The notes beneath the pieces were generated by a model, which had not been told where the DNA came from, did not search any database, and saw only the letters and a list, made by a program, of their open reading frames with translations. A stretch of 64,000 nt of DNA, taken from Pegea sp. RAD2-039. Lineage: Eukaryota > Chordata > Thaliacea > Salpida > Salpidae. The stretch lies in contig JAQGEQ010000379.1 in assembly GCA_034620365.1 (NCBI GenBank), forward strand, positions 62,001 to 126,000, written 5' to 3'. A program made the position numbers and the translations under genes. Shown here piece by piece: positions 1 through 11,062 of this stretch (its first letter is position 1; every line of letters begins with the position of its first letter).

Positions 1-612
1 AGATGCGAAGCTGAGATTCTATTCATTTTGTGAACTAAATTGTTTTGTAATAATTTTATTTTCAATCTTATATTTTGTCAACTTTATAAATAATTGTCAA
101 CTTGAAGTAAATTGTTGGAATTTTTAATTATCAATTGTTCCAATTTTTCATATTTAGTTAAAAAACTCGATTATATTTTGTCAGATTTTCACAAACCTTA
201 AAATGAAAATTTGGAAATAAACTAACAAATGAAAATGTCTTTTGCTTCTGAATATTTTGATGAAATATTTATAATTTTACAAATTGTGTATATTTAAAAA
301 AAAAAAAACTTTGACTTTTTATATCTAAAATAAAAAAAATCGAAAAATAGAACTAGAAAACTGCTTCAAAAACTCTAATGATGACGTCATGCACACTTTT
401 TTAAACTCAAATTTATTCGTAAAAATTATCGTGATGACGTCACCGTCTTCAATAAGCCACAGCAGAAGCTGGAAGCGACAAAAACACAAAAACTAACAAA
501 ATAGCCGCCAATACAGATGAGGGCCATTTTGGGAAAACGCCATTTTACCCTCAGTAGCTGCAACGTCGTTATAAGGGAAGCAGATGACGTCATAAGCAGT
601 AATGACGTGTGA

Positions 613-3334
613 TTAGTTGAACATGGTGTTTTCTGGGGGTTGGCGAAGAGACTTGTTTTCCTTTGACGTCATAATACGACGAATTTCTTGTAGAAGACAT
701 TTCATCGAGCAGTTTCGCTTCCAGTGATGAAGATATGGAATATTAACCTGTTTGTGTTCAAGTTAATTTGCATAATATTGAGATTTAGGAGAAAATTTAG
801 TAAAAATATTTAAATTTTGCTAAAAAACAAACATTAAGGCCGCAAATAGATGTTACTGCTGGTAATAAGGAGCAGCTTGCTCATATAAGCTATTTGGAGC
901 GCTTGTGAAGCTACTTGGAGCACTAATGGTACTAAAAAGGCTATATGGGGCACTTGGAAATCTATACGGGGCGCTTAGTTGATATGAAAACTATTTAGGG
1001 CACTTGGAAAAGTATTTGGGGCGCTTGGAAATATATACGGGGCGCTTGGGCTACTAGGAAAGCTATTTGGGGCGCTTGGGTTACTAGGAAAGCTATTTGG
1101 GGCACTTGTGGTACTAAGAAGGCTATTTAGGGCACTTGGGAATGTATACGGGGCGCTTGGGTTACTAGGAAAACTATTTAGGGCACTTGTGGTACTAAGA
1201 AGGCTATTTGGGGCACTTGGGAAAGCTATTTGGGGCGCTTGGGTTACTAGGAAAGCTATTTGGGGCACTTGTGGTACTAAGAAGGTTATTTAGGGCACTT
1301 GGGAATGTATACGGGGCGCTTGGGTTACTAGGAAAGCTATTTGGGGCACTTGGAAATGTATACGGGGTGCTTGGGTTACTAGGAAAGCTATTTGGGGCAC
1401 TTGTGGTACTAAGAAGGCTATTTAGGGCACTTGGAAACTAATTGGAGCACTAAAGATAAACACAGATGACTTTTGTTTCAAATTGTGAAATTTACATTTT
1501 TACCAACTGAATTGACCAAACTGACGGAACAAAGTCAGTGATCAACGTCATTAAATCGTGGAGTGACGTCATCAACTTACCTCTCCGTTCTCATTTATGA
1601 TTGTCATATTTATTTTGGTCAGAAACCGAACATGTGGCTTGACGTCTGGATAATGTGGTCCACATTCAATCCGCAGATTATAAATTCGATTCTCAAATGG
1701 AGTCTGTTGAAATATATTAAAAATTTTGAGAAATTTTGAATTGTTCAGGTGGTTCAGAGTGTATTCAGGTGGTTTAAAGCATATTCAGGTGGTTCAGAGC
1801 ATATTCAGGTGGTTCAGAGTGTATTCAGGTGGTTCAGAGTGTATTCAGGTGGTTCAGAGCATATTCAGGTGGTTCAGAGCATATTCAGGTGGTTCAGAGC
1901 ATATTCAGGTGGTTCAGAGCATATTCAGGTGGTTCAGAGTGTATTCAGGTGGTTCAGAACATATTCAGGTGGTTCAGAGTGTATTCATCAACCAAATCAA
2001 TAAACAAATATAGAATTAGCCAGAAGTAGGTTTTATCTCAAATTTGTTATATAAATAACCAGAAAAAGTTATTTGAAGAAAATATCAAATTTAATTTTAT
2101 TTAAACAATTATTTAAATGTTAAAAAATAAATTGGGAGAAAATATTTATAAAACAGTTAAAATGTTCAAACAAGAAATAATAGTTAGAATTTTTGAAATT
2201 TTTAATGTTTTATCAACATAGAAAAAGTTTGCATAAGTTGGTTTAAAACTTGTTGCTGTCTCATATATATAGTGTGTTATTAATAACTGATTACAAAATA
2301 ATAAAGAATTATGATTAAAAGACTGTTATACAATAAAAGCTCAAATTACTTCCAAAAACACAAAATATATCAAGTTTTAATTTAGTAAAATGTAGATAAA
2401 ATTATTTGAAAAGATTTTTTAAATAGATCAACTGGATATAATAAAAATAATTTAAAAACTTTTACATTAAGAATAAAGTTTTCAATTATATAAGAATTTA
2501 ATAAGAAAAGTTTAAAACCAAAATCAGAATAATTAACGAACTTTCAGAGGACCAATAATAGTTGCATTCCAATGAGTAAGGGTTCTATCATCATCTACCA
2601 GGCCCCAACTGATTGTAACATCACCGCCTCCGCGGATTCCTTCTTCTAACTCATCAATGAGAATAAAATTTCTAGGTATCACTAAATAAGAAAAAAAATT
2701 TTTAATGTAAAAAGAGTTTTGTATAAAATTGTAACAAACTGATAAAAATAACTTATTACATAAATAGCTAAAATTAATAATTATTTTAAATCATTTTAAT
2801 AAAATAATTTAAAATGATGAAATATTAAAAATAACTCATTTGAAAAAAAAATATTATTAACAAAATATATGAAAAGTGAAATTATTTTATAAAAGTTATA
2901 TAAGTTCTAAATGTTAAAATTAATAACAATTGAAAGATAAACAATTTTCTTTTATATAAAATTCAAGATTTGTTCTAATTTCTAAATTAATTATATCAAA
3001 TTTATTGATTCTATATAAATTTAATCAAATTTAATATATAAAAATGTAATATATTCATAGATAAATAAGTTATTCATAAATACATAAAATTTAGAGATTA
3101 GAAACTTATTAATAATTAGATAAAAATGAAATTCATTTTATCTTATATTTAAACTTTATTTTAAATATTCAAAATATGTTTTTAAGCAAATAACAAAAAC
3201 TAACAAAATTAGTATAAACTTAAAATTAGTAAACAAAATAAGATATAAAATATTTAAAATTATTTTTCTAAGATTTTTTTAATAATTATTCTAATAAAAA
3301 AGTTTTAAAACTTACCAACATCTGGTTTTGCCAT
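613..3334 (-). CDS. UBE2V: Ubiquitin-conjugating enzyme E2 variant (UBE2V/Mms2 type), 4 exons, complete
   Basis: Exons on the minus strand are 3316-3334 (start), 2542-2681, 1581-1703 and 613-747 (stop TAA). Phases agree throughout and give 138 residues, close to the roughly 145 of animal UBE2V. Family landmarks in order are [29 protein letters not shown], the [16 protein letters not shown] core, [17 protein letters not shown] and the C-terminal helix [14 protein letters not shown] followed by RQPPEN. Known role: UEVs lack the catalytic cysteine and pair with Ubc13/UBE2N to build K63-linked ubiquitin chains in DNA-damage tolerance and signalling; no active-site HPN-Cys segment is visible here. 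The stretch after KINM is a few residues shorter than in human. Intron 2 uses the unusual donor GTTCGT, and reading through it hits a stop after LKVR. A TTTTAG acceptor lies 20 nt before the ATG. Introns 2 and 3 contain minisatellites. Confidence 0.93.
875..1455. repeat. Minisatellite in UBE2V intron 3 (about 30-bp units, two alternating types)
   Basis: Units alternate between a form with CTATTTGGGGCGCTTGGG then TTACTAGGAAAG (30 bp) and one with GGGCACTTGTGG then TACTAAGAAGG. Shorter 21-24 bp units carrying AATGTATACGGGG are interspersed. The array is G-rich on the plus strand in an otherwise AT-rich intron. Short open frames across it on both strands only reflect the repeat. Confidence 0.9.
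1741..1990. repeat. 20-bp minisatellite in UBE2V intron 2
   Basis: About 12 copies of a 20-bp unit, ATTCAGGTGGTTCAGAGTGT, with GTGT/GCAT variants at the end of the unit. It starts about 40 bp upstream, in gene direction, of the exon 3 acceptor. Open frames in all three plus frames ([10 protein letters not shown]-like) result from the period and are not genes. Confidence 0.93.
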
Positions 3335-3354
3335 TTTAAGTTTTTAAAATGTTT

Positions 3355-4866
3355 CTAAAACAAGCTAACCTGAAAATAAACTGAAGAATTTTATATATAA
3401 AAATGAATTTGTTGAAGAAAAGTTGAGATTTTAAATCAAAAATTGGCAAAAAAAGAGTTAAACTATTTAAGATAAAATAGTTTTGGTTTTGAAGAAATAT
3501 TAAAACAAATGCTTATTTTAGTTTAAATTAACTAAAAATAAATTAATAATATATATTTAAAAATTTCAATCAATTAAAATAAAAGTCTATAAACAAACAC
3601 TTATTGATCATAAAATAATAAAAGCGAAACTATAAAAATTAAAAGTTGACAAAAATAGTCATTAAGAAAAAGATGAAAGCAAACTTTAAAATAAAAAAAG
3701 TAAATAAAAAAAAATGACTTTTTGATAAAACAAATATATATTAAAATTTTTTCAATCCTTATAAACTAACAATTACAACATATCTAGATAAAAAATTAAC
3801 TAAGATTTTATTTAAAGTTTTTTTAATTACCCTTTCTTAGCTAACTAGACCAAAGTTAAATTTTTGGCTGATAAATTCTAAACTGCAAAAATTATTTGCT
3901 ATTAAATGTTACACAATGTAATTTCAGCGATAATAAATAGGTGCGGTGGTTTTAGCTGAAATATTTAATATAAAATAATATTAAAGTTTATGAAAATATT
4001 TATTAATAATTTTATCAATAGTTTTAAAACTTTTGTTGTAATTCTTCAGTGCTTATAGTTTTACGAACAATAAAAAATAAAACCTTATTATAAATATCCA
4101 GAGATTTTTAAACTATAACTTACAAATAAAAATTTTCTATAAGTAAATTTTTTCATGAAATTAGTTTTAGTTTTTATTTCTTATTTTTTCATGACTCATT
4201 AAATTTAATCACATTTAATCAAGTATGTGATACATAGATATAATAAAAGTATACGTTTTTGCAATTCAGAAGGTTAAAAATTTTAATCAGTTTACATAAG
4301 TATCATCTACGTGTAAAATATACGAAGTTAACTTTTATATAAATGCTGTAAATATTCACAATTATGAATTGAATGTTTTAAGGTTGAATTTCTTCTCGAC
4401 TTTTAATTTAATTTGGTAAAGTAATGGTACATTACTTGTATGCTAGAAGAGAATGAAATTTTACTTGTAATATCCCTTTTGTAATATTCGTCAGTCGTCT
4501 TATCATCTTGACTTGTAAAAATCTTGGGCCTACAAAGCGGTTTCAACTGGTTAAATCAAAAATGCTTATAAATATTTTTTATATTTTATTTTACTGATTC
4601 GCTATAAGCCACATAATTCAAATTTTAACAATTTTTAATTGATAAAGTTAACATACAAAATTTAAGATATTCAATTATAAAAACAATCATTTTAATTTGG
4701 CCATAATTAAAACTTAATCATAAAATATAACCAAAATAGCTAAAATTAAAGAAAAAATTTTTCAAACTTGTTTATTTCAATAATTTCTAATTTATTTTAA
4801 ATTTAAATAATTTAATTAAAGAATTTAATTCTAACAATATAAGCAATTAATATAAAATAAGCTCCC
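3355..4866. other. AT-rich intergenic stretch, nothing recognised
   Basis: Between the UBE2V start and the tRNA pair. It has long A and T runs and no frame with recognisable protein similarity. The promoter of UBE2V should lie at its left end, but I can point to no specific element. Confidence 0.5.
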
Positions 4867-4938
4867 AGCAGAGTGGCGCAGCGGAAGCGTGCTGGGCCCA
4901 TAACCCAGAGGTCGATGGATCGAAACCATCCTCTGCTA
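4867..4938 (+). tRNA. Initiator tRNA-Met (CAT)
   Basis: A 72-nt cloverleaf. Acceptor stem AGCAGAG pairs with CTCTGCT, with A at the discriminator. Box A is TGGCGCAGCGG and the anticodon loop CCCATAA is flanked by GGG/CCC pairs, an initiator hallmark. The T arm carries ATCGAAA rather than TTCGAA, and A1:T72 is the other eukaryotic initiator mark. No T-run terminator follows it; the next tRNA begins 5 nt later. Confidence 0.95.
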
Positions 4939-4943
4939 CATTC

Positions 4944-5015
4944 GCTGTAATCGTATAGTGGTTAGTACTTCACGTTGTGGCCGTGACAACCCAGGTTCGA
5001 ATCCTGGTTACAGCA
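4944..5015 (+). tRNA. tRNA-His (GTG)
   Basis: A 72-nt cloverleaf. Acceptor GCTGTAA pairs with TTACAGC, discriminator A. D arm TCGTATAGTGGTTAGTA, anticodon loop CGTTGTGGCCG with GTG, and T arm CCCAGGTTCGAATCCTGG. It is followed at once by a T-run at 5019-5027. It lies 5 nt downstream of initiator tRNA-Met. Confidence 0.95.
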
Positions 5016-5018
5016 TAC

Positions 5019-5027
5019 TTTTTTTTT
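5019..5027 (+). terminator. Pol III T-run terminator after tRNA-His
   Basis: Nine consecutive T starting 4 nt after the tRNA-His discriminator base. It is the only obvious Pol III terminator for the two adjacent tRNA genes. Confidence 0.85.
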
Positions 5028-5354
5028 ATATATTTATTTTTTAAATTAATTTCTATTACTAATATTAACTTAACATTTTTTTCTTCTATATTTTATTATA
5101 AATATTTTATTGCTTTTAAAACAAGCTTACTACTTATCAATCTACTATCCAACAATTTATTAGTATTTCATCGAATAAATAAATTAGATTGTCGAATTAT
5201 AAATTTTTGTATTTTATATTAAAGTATTAAACTTGAAAAAACAAAATACTTTAATTTTATATAATTTTCTCAAATTTACTTTATACTTTCATAGAATATA
5301 TTAATCTATTAAAAGTTAGTCATCTAAATTTCGATTATTAAATTTAATGTTATT

Positions 5355-5450
5355 ATTTATTAAATAAATGTGAAGGACTTTTAGTGAAAGTTTTAGTGAG
5401 GTGACTAGAAAAAAGCGATTTGCGTTAACATATACTCTCACAAATACTAT
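5355..5450 (-). mobile_element. LINE 3' tail fragment
   Basis: The plus strand reads AATAAATGTGAAGGA, then a diverged middle, then GCGTTAACATATACTCTCACAAAT. This matches in order the 3'-UTR tail of the LINE at 35830-36232 (minus) and the copy at 58068-58145 (plus). No coding part is visible next to it. Confidence 0.55.
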
Positions 5451-5599
5451 TATATATAAATATATTAGAAAAATATTGATGGAAATTAACAAAAATGATA
5501 ACTATTAAAATCATCAAGTATAAGTATTGACTATTTTTCTTAAAATTGAAGTTGTCTTTTAAATATTCAAATCCTTTAATTTAATTTCTTCAACTTTTA

Positions 5600-5990
5600 A
5601 AAATCCAAACATGATTTCAAAATATTCTGATCTTCAAACTCTCTAACAACTTGTCTCAGAGTTACATCAGCTCATTCTGATATCTTCCCATCTCTTCTTA
5701 TGAAGATTCAAACATGACATCATCTTCTAATTATTCTGATCTTCAAACTCTCTAACAACTTGTCTCAGAGTTACATCAGTTCATTCTGATATCTTCCATC
5801 TCTTCTTATGAAGATCCAAGCATGACTTCATCTTCTAATTATTCTGATCTTCAATCTCTCTAACATCTCGTCTCAGAGATACATCAGTTCATTCTGATAT
5901 CTTCCCATCTCTTCTGTTGAAGATGCAAACATGACTTCATCTTCCAATCATTCTGATCTTTAAACTCTCTAACTTGTCTCAGATTTTTAA
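5600..5990 (-). repeat. Short inverted array of the 108-bp satellite
   Basis: About 3.3 units in reverse-complement orientation relative to the arrays at 7075-9045 and 51640-53170. Diagnostic strings are CTCTCTAACAACTTGTCTCA and CATTCTGATATCTTCC. It lies about 410 nt past the stop codon of the PRELID3 gene. Confidence 0.9.
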
Positions 5991-6401
5991 ATTTCTTCTC
6001 ATCACTTCTTTACACCATCAAGCACAAGATTTTTTGTAAATAAATAGTATTAATAACTATTTGTACTGATCGTGGAGTTTTTAAGAATCAGGGTGCAAAG
6101 ATGATTTTATTTTTGTTCAAAATATCAGCTTTATACCTGATTTAATTATGAATGAAAAAAAAACTTAAATCAAAATAGAATTTTGAACAAAAAAGTTAAA
6201 AAATAAAAAATCACGAAAAGTTTATTTGGAAAATTATTTCGTAATTTGTTACAAAGAAAGATGACGTCACAACTAGTGATGACGTCATCGACACAAATTC
6301 AAAGCACGATTAACAATAGTTTATCATGAAGTGACGTCAAAACGATAACATCATTCATCGAAACAATCTCCTATATAATGACGTCACTATTGATGATGAC
6401 G

Positions 6402-9400
6402 TCATGAAGACTGTGTAGCTTGATGTGATGACGTCACTTGCTCGGCGGTTTTGTTAATGAATTCTTCTTTTAACTGATCGAGTTCTGAATCGAGTGATGA
6501 CGTCATCGATTCAACTGACGTTGAAAGGCGATCGACTTCGTCTCGAAGCTGGTGGATGACGTGTTCGATGCCTTTACGACCCTGTCGAGATGCAAATTAG
6601 AATATTTTTTGGGAAAATGATTCAGGGCAAAAAGAAGATAAAAATCAGATGATAAGGATCAGATGATAAAGATCAAAAGATGAAGATCAGAAGATGAGAT
6701 TGGAATAAAAAGATTAGAAGATGAAGATGAGATGATATAAGGGCAGAAGATGAAGCTGAGTTAAAGATCAAAATATTAAGATGAGAAGATAAAGCTTAGA
6801 AGATAAAGATTAGAAGATGAAGATCAGATTGAATTAGAAGTTTAAGAATTTGAAAACTTTTTTATTGAATTATGTTAAAGAGGAAAGTAGAATGAACATT
6901 TGAAGTTGAGAAACCTTATGAGCCATTCCTTGCATCGTAGATCCCATCACATTCTCCAAAAAATTTGTGAAACTCAAATTTTGAACTTTAATAATCCATT
7001 CTTGCTTTAATGTGGTTCTGGAAAAGAAAAAAACGTTTAAAAATATTTAAGTTTGATTTTGAAAAATAGAATCAAAAAGAAGAGATGGGAAGATATCAGA
7101 ATGAACTGATGTAACTCTGAGACAAGATGTTAGAGAGTTTGAAGATCAGAATAATTTGAAGATGAAGCCATGTTTGCATCTTCAAAAGAAGAGATGGAAG
7201 ATATCAGAATGAACTGATGCAACTCTGAGACAAATTGTTAGAAAGGTTGAAGACCAGAATAATTTGAAGATGAAGTCATGTTTGAATCTTCATAAGAAGA
7301 GATGGGAAGATATCAGAATGAAGTGATGCAACTCTGAGACAAATTGTTAGAAAGGTTGAAGACCAGAATAATTTGAAGATGAAGTCATGTTTGCATCTTC
7401 ATAAGAAGAGATGGAAAGATATCAGAATGAACTGATGTAACTCTGAGACAAGTTGTTAGAGAGTTTGAAGATCAGAACAATTTGAAGATGAAGTCATGTT
7501 TGAATCTTCATAAGAAGAGATGGGAAGATATCAGAATGAACTGATGTAACTCTGAGACAAGTTGTTAGAGAGTTTGAAGATCAGAATCATTAGAAGATGA
7601 AGTCATGTTTGCATCTTCAAAAGAAGAGGTGGGAAGATATCAGAATGAACTGATGTAACTATGAGACAAGTTATTAGAGAGTTTGAAGATCAGAATAATT
7701 TGAAGATGAAGTCATGTTTGCATCTTCAAAAGAAGAGGTGGGAAGATATCAGAATGAACTGATGTAACTATGAGACAAGTTATTAGAGAGTTTGAAGATC
7801 AGAATAATTTGAAGATGAAGTCATGTTTGCATCTTCATAAGAAGAGATGGAAGACATCAGAATGAACTGATGTAACTCTGAGACACGTTGTTAGAGAGTT
7901 TGAAGATCAGAATCATTAGAAGATGAAGTCATGTTTGCATCTTCAAAAGAAGAGGTGGGAAGATATCAGAATGAACTGATGTAACTATGAGACAAGTTAT
8001 TAGAGAGTTTGAAGATCAGAATAATTAGTAGATGAAGTCATGTTTGAATCTTCAAAAGAAGAGGTGGGAAGATATCAGAATGAAGTGATGTAACTCTGAA
8101 ACAAGTTGTTAGAGAGTTTGGAGATCAGAATAATTTGAAGATGAAGTCATGCTTGCATCTTCAAAAGAAGAGGTGGGAAGATATCAGAATGAACTGATGT
8201 AACTATGAGACAAGTTATTAGAGAGTTTGAAGATCAGAATAATTTGAAGATGAAGTCATGTTTGCATCTTCAAAAGAAGAGGTGGGAAGATATCAGAATG
8301 AACTGATGTAACTCTGAGACACGTTGTTAGAGAGTTTGAAGATCAGAATCATTAGAAGATGAAGTCATGTTTGCATCTTCAAAAGAAGAGGTGGGAAGAT
8401 ATCAGAATGAACTGATGTAACTATGAGACAAGTTATTAGAGAGTTTGAAGATCAGAATAATTTGAAGATGAAGTCATGTTTGCATCTTCATAAGAAGAGA
8501 TGGAAGACATCAGAATGAACTGATGTAACTCTGAGACACGTTGTTAGAGAGTTTGAAGATCAGAATCATTAGAAGATGAAGTCATGTTTGCATATTCAAA
8601 AGAAGAGGTGGGAAGATATCAGAATGAACTGATGTAACTATGAGACAAGTTATTAGAGAGTTTGAAGATCAGAATAATTAGTAGATGAAGTCATGTTTGA
8701 ATCTTCAAAAGAAGAGGTGGGAAGATATCAGAATGAAGTGATGTAACTCTGAAACAAGTTGTTAGAGAGTTTGGAGATCAGAATAATTTGAAGATGAAGT
8801 CATGCTTGCATCTTCAAAAGAAGAGATGGGAAGATATCAGAATGAACTGATGTAACTCTGAGACAAGTTGTTAGAGAGTTTGAAGACCAGAATAATTAGA
8901 AGATGAAGTCATGTTTGAATCTTCAAAAGAAGAGATGGAAAATATCAGAATGAACTGATGTAACTCTGAGACAAGTTGTTAGAGAGTTTGGAGATCAGAA
9001 TAATTTGAAGATGAAGTTATGTTTGCATCTTCAAAAAAAGATAAGTAAATTTATGAAAGAATATTAAGAAAGGTCATAAGTTAAATAAAGTCAAATTAAT
9101 TCGCTGTAAGTAAAATAAAAATGTTTGTTTATAAATATGATTAATCATTTACTTTATCATTATAAATGAGTTTAATAAATAAAACTCATAAAATATTTGA
9201 CTCATCAAACAAACTTACAGTTGTGAGTCTTCTTGGTGAGCTGTATAAGTTAATTTTTCATCTATCGTGATATAATCCATAAAATTGTGCTAAAACATCA
9301 AATTTCCATCAGATAAATGATCATATAAGGATTAAAACTCACATTTCTTGATGTTAATTCATATTTCTTGTTCTGGATGTCAACTGTAGAGTATTCAACT

Positions 9401-11059
9401 GCATGAATTGTTTTCAACAAACCAGATAAACCTGTCAGCTGAAAATAACAGATTTAGAAACATGACTTCATTTCTGGTTGAAGTTAATTGATTAGAATTG
9501 AATAAGTAACAAATGTTGAACTATTTCAAGAGATCAAAAACTAAAAATACAAAATAATTTTGATGGTATTTAAATATAAAGTTTTAAATTTAGTGTATAC
9601 TTTTGGAAATTATTTACATAAAAGTTGGTTTATTTTATGTTGTATAAAGTGGTTAGTTTTTGATTTTATTTTGTTTAATTCTGTTGTTAATTAAATATAA
9701 AGTTTTAAAGATTTGCTTGAAGCTGCTATCAATCAAACTTATTTGCAAGACAAGTTATTATTGACTTGGTGTTGTTGGTCGAGGAGTTTTTACAAGTCAA
9801 GGTGCTAGAAGCAAGTGAGTCTTCAGCACCTTCAACAACCAAGCACAAGATTTGTTTATAAGACAAGTTATTATTGACTTGGTGTTGTTGTTCGAGAAGT
9901 TTTTACAAGTCAAGGTGCTAGAAGCAAGTGAGTCTTCAGCACCTTCAACCACCAAACACAAGATTTGTTTGTAAGACAAGTTATTATTGACTTGGTGTTG
10001 TTGGTCGAGGAGTTTTTACAAGTCAAGGTGCTAGAAGCAAGTGAGTCTTCAGCACCTTCAACCACCAAACACAAGGTTTGTTTGTAAGACAAGTTATTAT
10101 TGACTTGGTGTTGTTGGTCAAGGAGTTTTTACAAGTCAAGGTGCTAGAAGCAAGTGAGTCTTCAGCACCTTCAACCACCAAGCACAAGATTTGTTTGTAA
10201 GACAAGTTATTATTGACTTGGTGTTGTTGGTCGAGGAGTTTTTACAAGTCAAGGTGCTAGAAGCAAGTGAGTCTTCAGCACCTTCAACCACCAAACACAA
10301 GGTTTGTTTGTAAGACAAGTTATTATTGACTTGGTGTTGTTGGTCAAGGAGTTTTTACAAGTCAAGGTGCTAGAAGCAAGTGAGTCTTCAGCACCTTCAA
10401 CCACCAAACACAAGATTTGTTTGTAAGACAAGTTATTATTGACTTGGTGTTGTTGATCGAGGAGTTTTTACAAGTCAAGGTGCTAGAAGCAAGTGAGTCT
10501 CCAGCATCTTCAATCACCAAACACAAGATTTGTTTGTAAGACAAGTTATTATTGACTTGGTGTTGTTGGTCGAGTAGTTTTTACAAGTCAAGGTGCTCAA
10601 AATAGACCTGACTAAATTTTTATCAAATTTTCTATTGTGAAATTTGAACAAGGGATTTATTTTGAAATCAAAGTTTTAATCCTTATTTAATTTTAATTAA
10701 AATTTAATTTTAATTTATTTTAATTTTAACAAATTTTAATTAAATTATGTATATTATGGTTAGTTATATATTTCATTTTTTTCATTTCATTTGTTCAACA
10801 TAAAAATAAACATTTAAATTCAAACCTTGGCAACATATTTCATTGTAGAACCTGCCCACACTGATGAAATTATCCTAGTGGAATGAAGCTTACCATCTTC
10901 ATCAATTGATCTTTCAGCTACATCAGTAGATGTAACATTTGGTGTTTCAGGGTTCGGGTATTTTCTTAGAGCTGCTTCAACAACTTTTTCCCATGGATGC
11001 CTAAAAATATGTTGATTTAAAGAGGATGTCAACATGAAAAGTGGTTTAATTTTGATCAT
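6402..11059 (-). CDS. PRELID3: PRELI/MSF1-domain protein, PRELID3/slowmo type, 5 coding exons
   Basis: Exons on the minus strand are 10826-11059, 9343-9438, 9219-9289, 6915-7017 and 6402-6581 (TGA). All phases join, giving 227 residues. The N-terminus QHIFRHPWEKVVEAALRKYP then NPETPNV and DGKLHSTR are typical of the PRELID3/slowmo family (fly slmo has EHIFNHPWETV). Later exons align in order: VEYSTVDIQNKKYELTSRN, ITIDEKLTYTAH, TTLKQEWIIKVQNLSFTNFL and KGRKGIEHVI. Known role: mitochondrial intermembrane-space lipid transfer (phosphatidylserine, with TRIAP1). The C-terminal 40 residues look helical and charged and are not conserved. An acceptor TTTCAG directly abuts the first ATG at 11059; the internal MLTSSLN... 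Met at 11035 would give a length nearer the family N-terminus. Introns hold the 108-bp and 113-bp satellites. Confidence 0.92.
6630..6830. repeat. Irregular AGATGA/AGATCAG-rich repeat in PRELID3 intron
   Basis: Short, imperfect repeats of AAGATCAGAAGATGA-like sequence. They resemble one segment of the 108-bp satellite unit further along the same region and may be a degraded edge of it. Confidence 0.6.
7075..9045 (+). repeat. 108-bp satellite array (about 18 units) in PRELID3 intron
   Basis: The unit contains GAAGATCAGAATAATT, GATGAAGTCATGTTTGC, TCTTCAAAAGAAGAG, GATATCAGAATGAACTGATG and CTCTGAGACAAGTTGTTAGA. Copies differ by shared variants (TAATTTGAAG / TCATTAGAAG; AGATGG / AGGTGGG; CTATGAG / CTCTGAG). 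Blocks of variants recur with a spacing of 653 bp, about six units. The same family occupies a YY1 intron at 51640-53170. Confidence 0.95.
9715..10605 (+). repeat. 113-bp tandem repeat in PRELID3 intron 1 with internal hairpin
   Basis: Nearly eight copies with an exact 113-bp period. Each unit holds the inverted repeat AAGGTGCTAGAAG...CTTCAGCACCTT, a 12-bp stem with one bulged A and a 9-nt loop CAAGTGAGT. Minus-strand open frames of 60 codons recur every 113 bp but only reflect the repeat. Related single copies appear near 6005-6100 and 16290-16365. Confidence 0.95.
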
Positions 11060-11062
11060 CTG

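Noticed and set aside
975-1441. Open frames on both strands rich in [12 protein letters not shown]
   Set aside because: They are translations of the intron 3 minisatellite of UBE2V; length and content follow from the repeat period.
1726-2029. Three overlapping plus frames with [10 protein letters not shown] repeats
   Set aside because: All three frames of a 20-bp repeat are open, inside an intron of a minus-strand gene.
4977-5222. Plus frame beginning inside tRNA-His
   Set aside because: Starts within the tRNA (at a GTG) and continues into A/T-rich sequence; phenylalanine/isoleucine-rich chance frame.
6261-6505. CRISPR-like spacing of TGACGTCA repeats
   Set aside because: Spacing is irregular, the repeat is only 8-10 bp, and the genome is eukaryotic.
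9797-10544. Six minus-strand 60-codon frames (MSYKQ..LCLVVEGAEDS)
   Set aside because: They recur every 113 bp because of the tandem repeat in the PRELID3 intron and are not independent genes.
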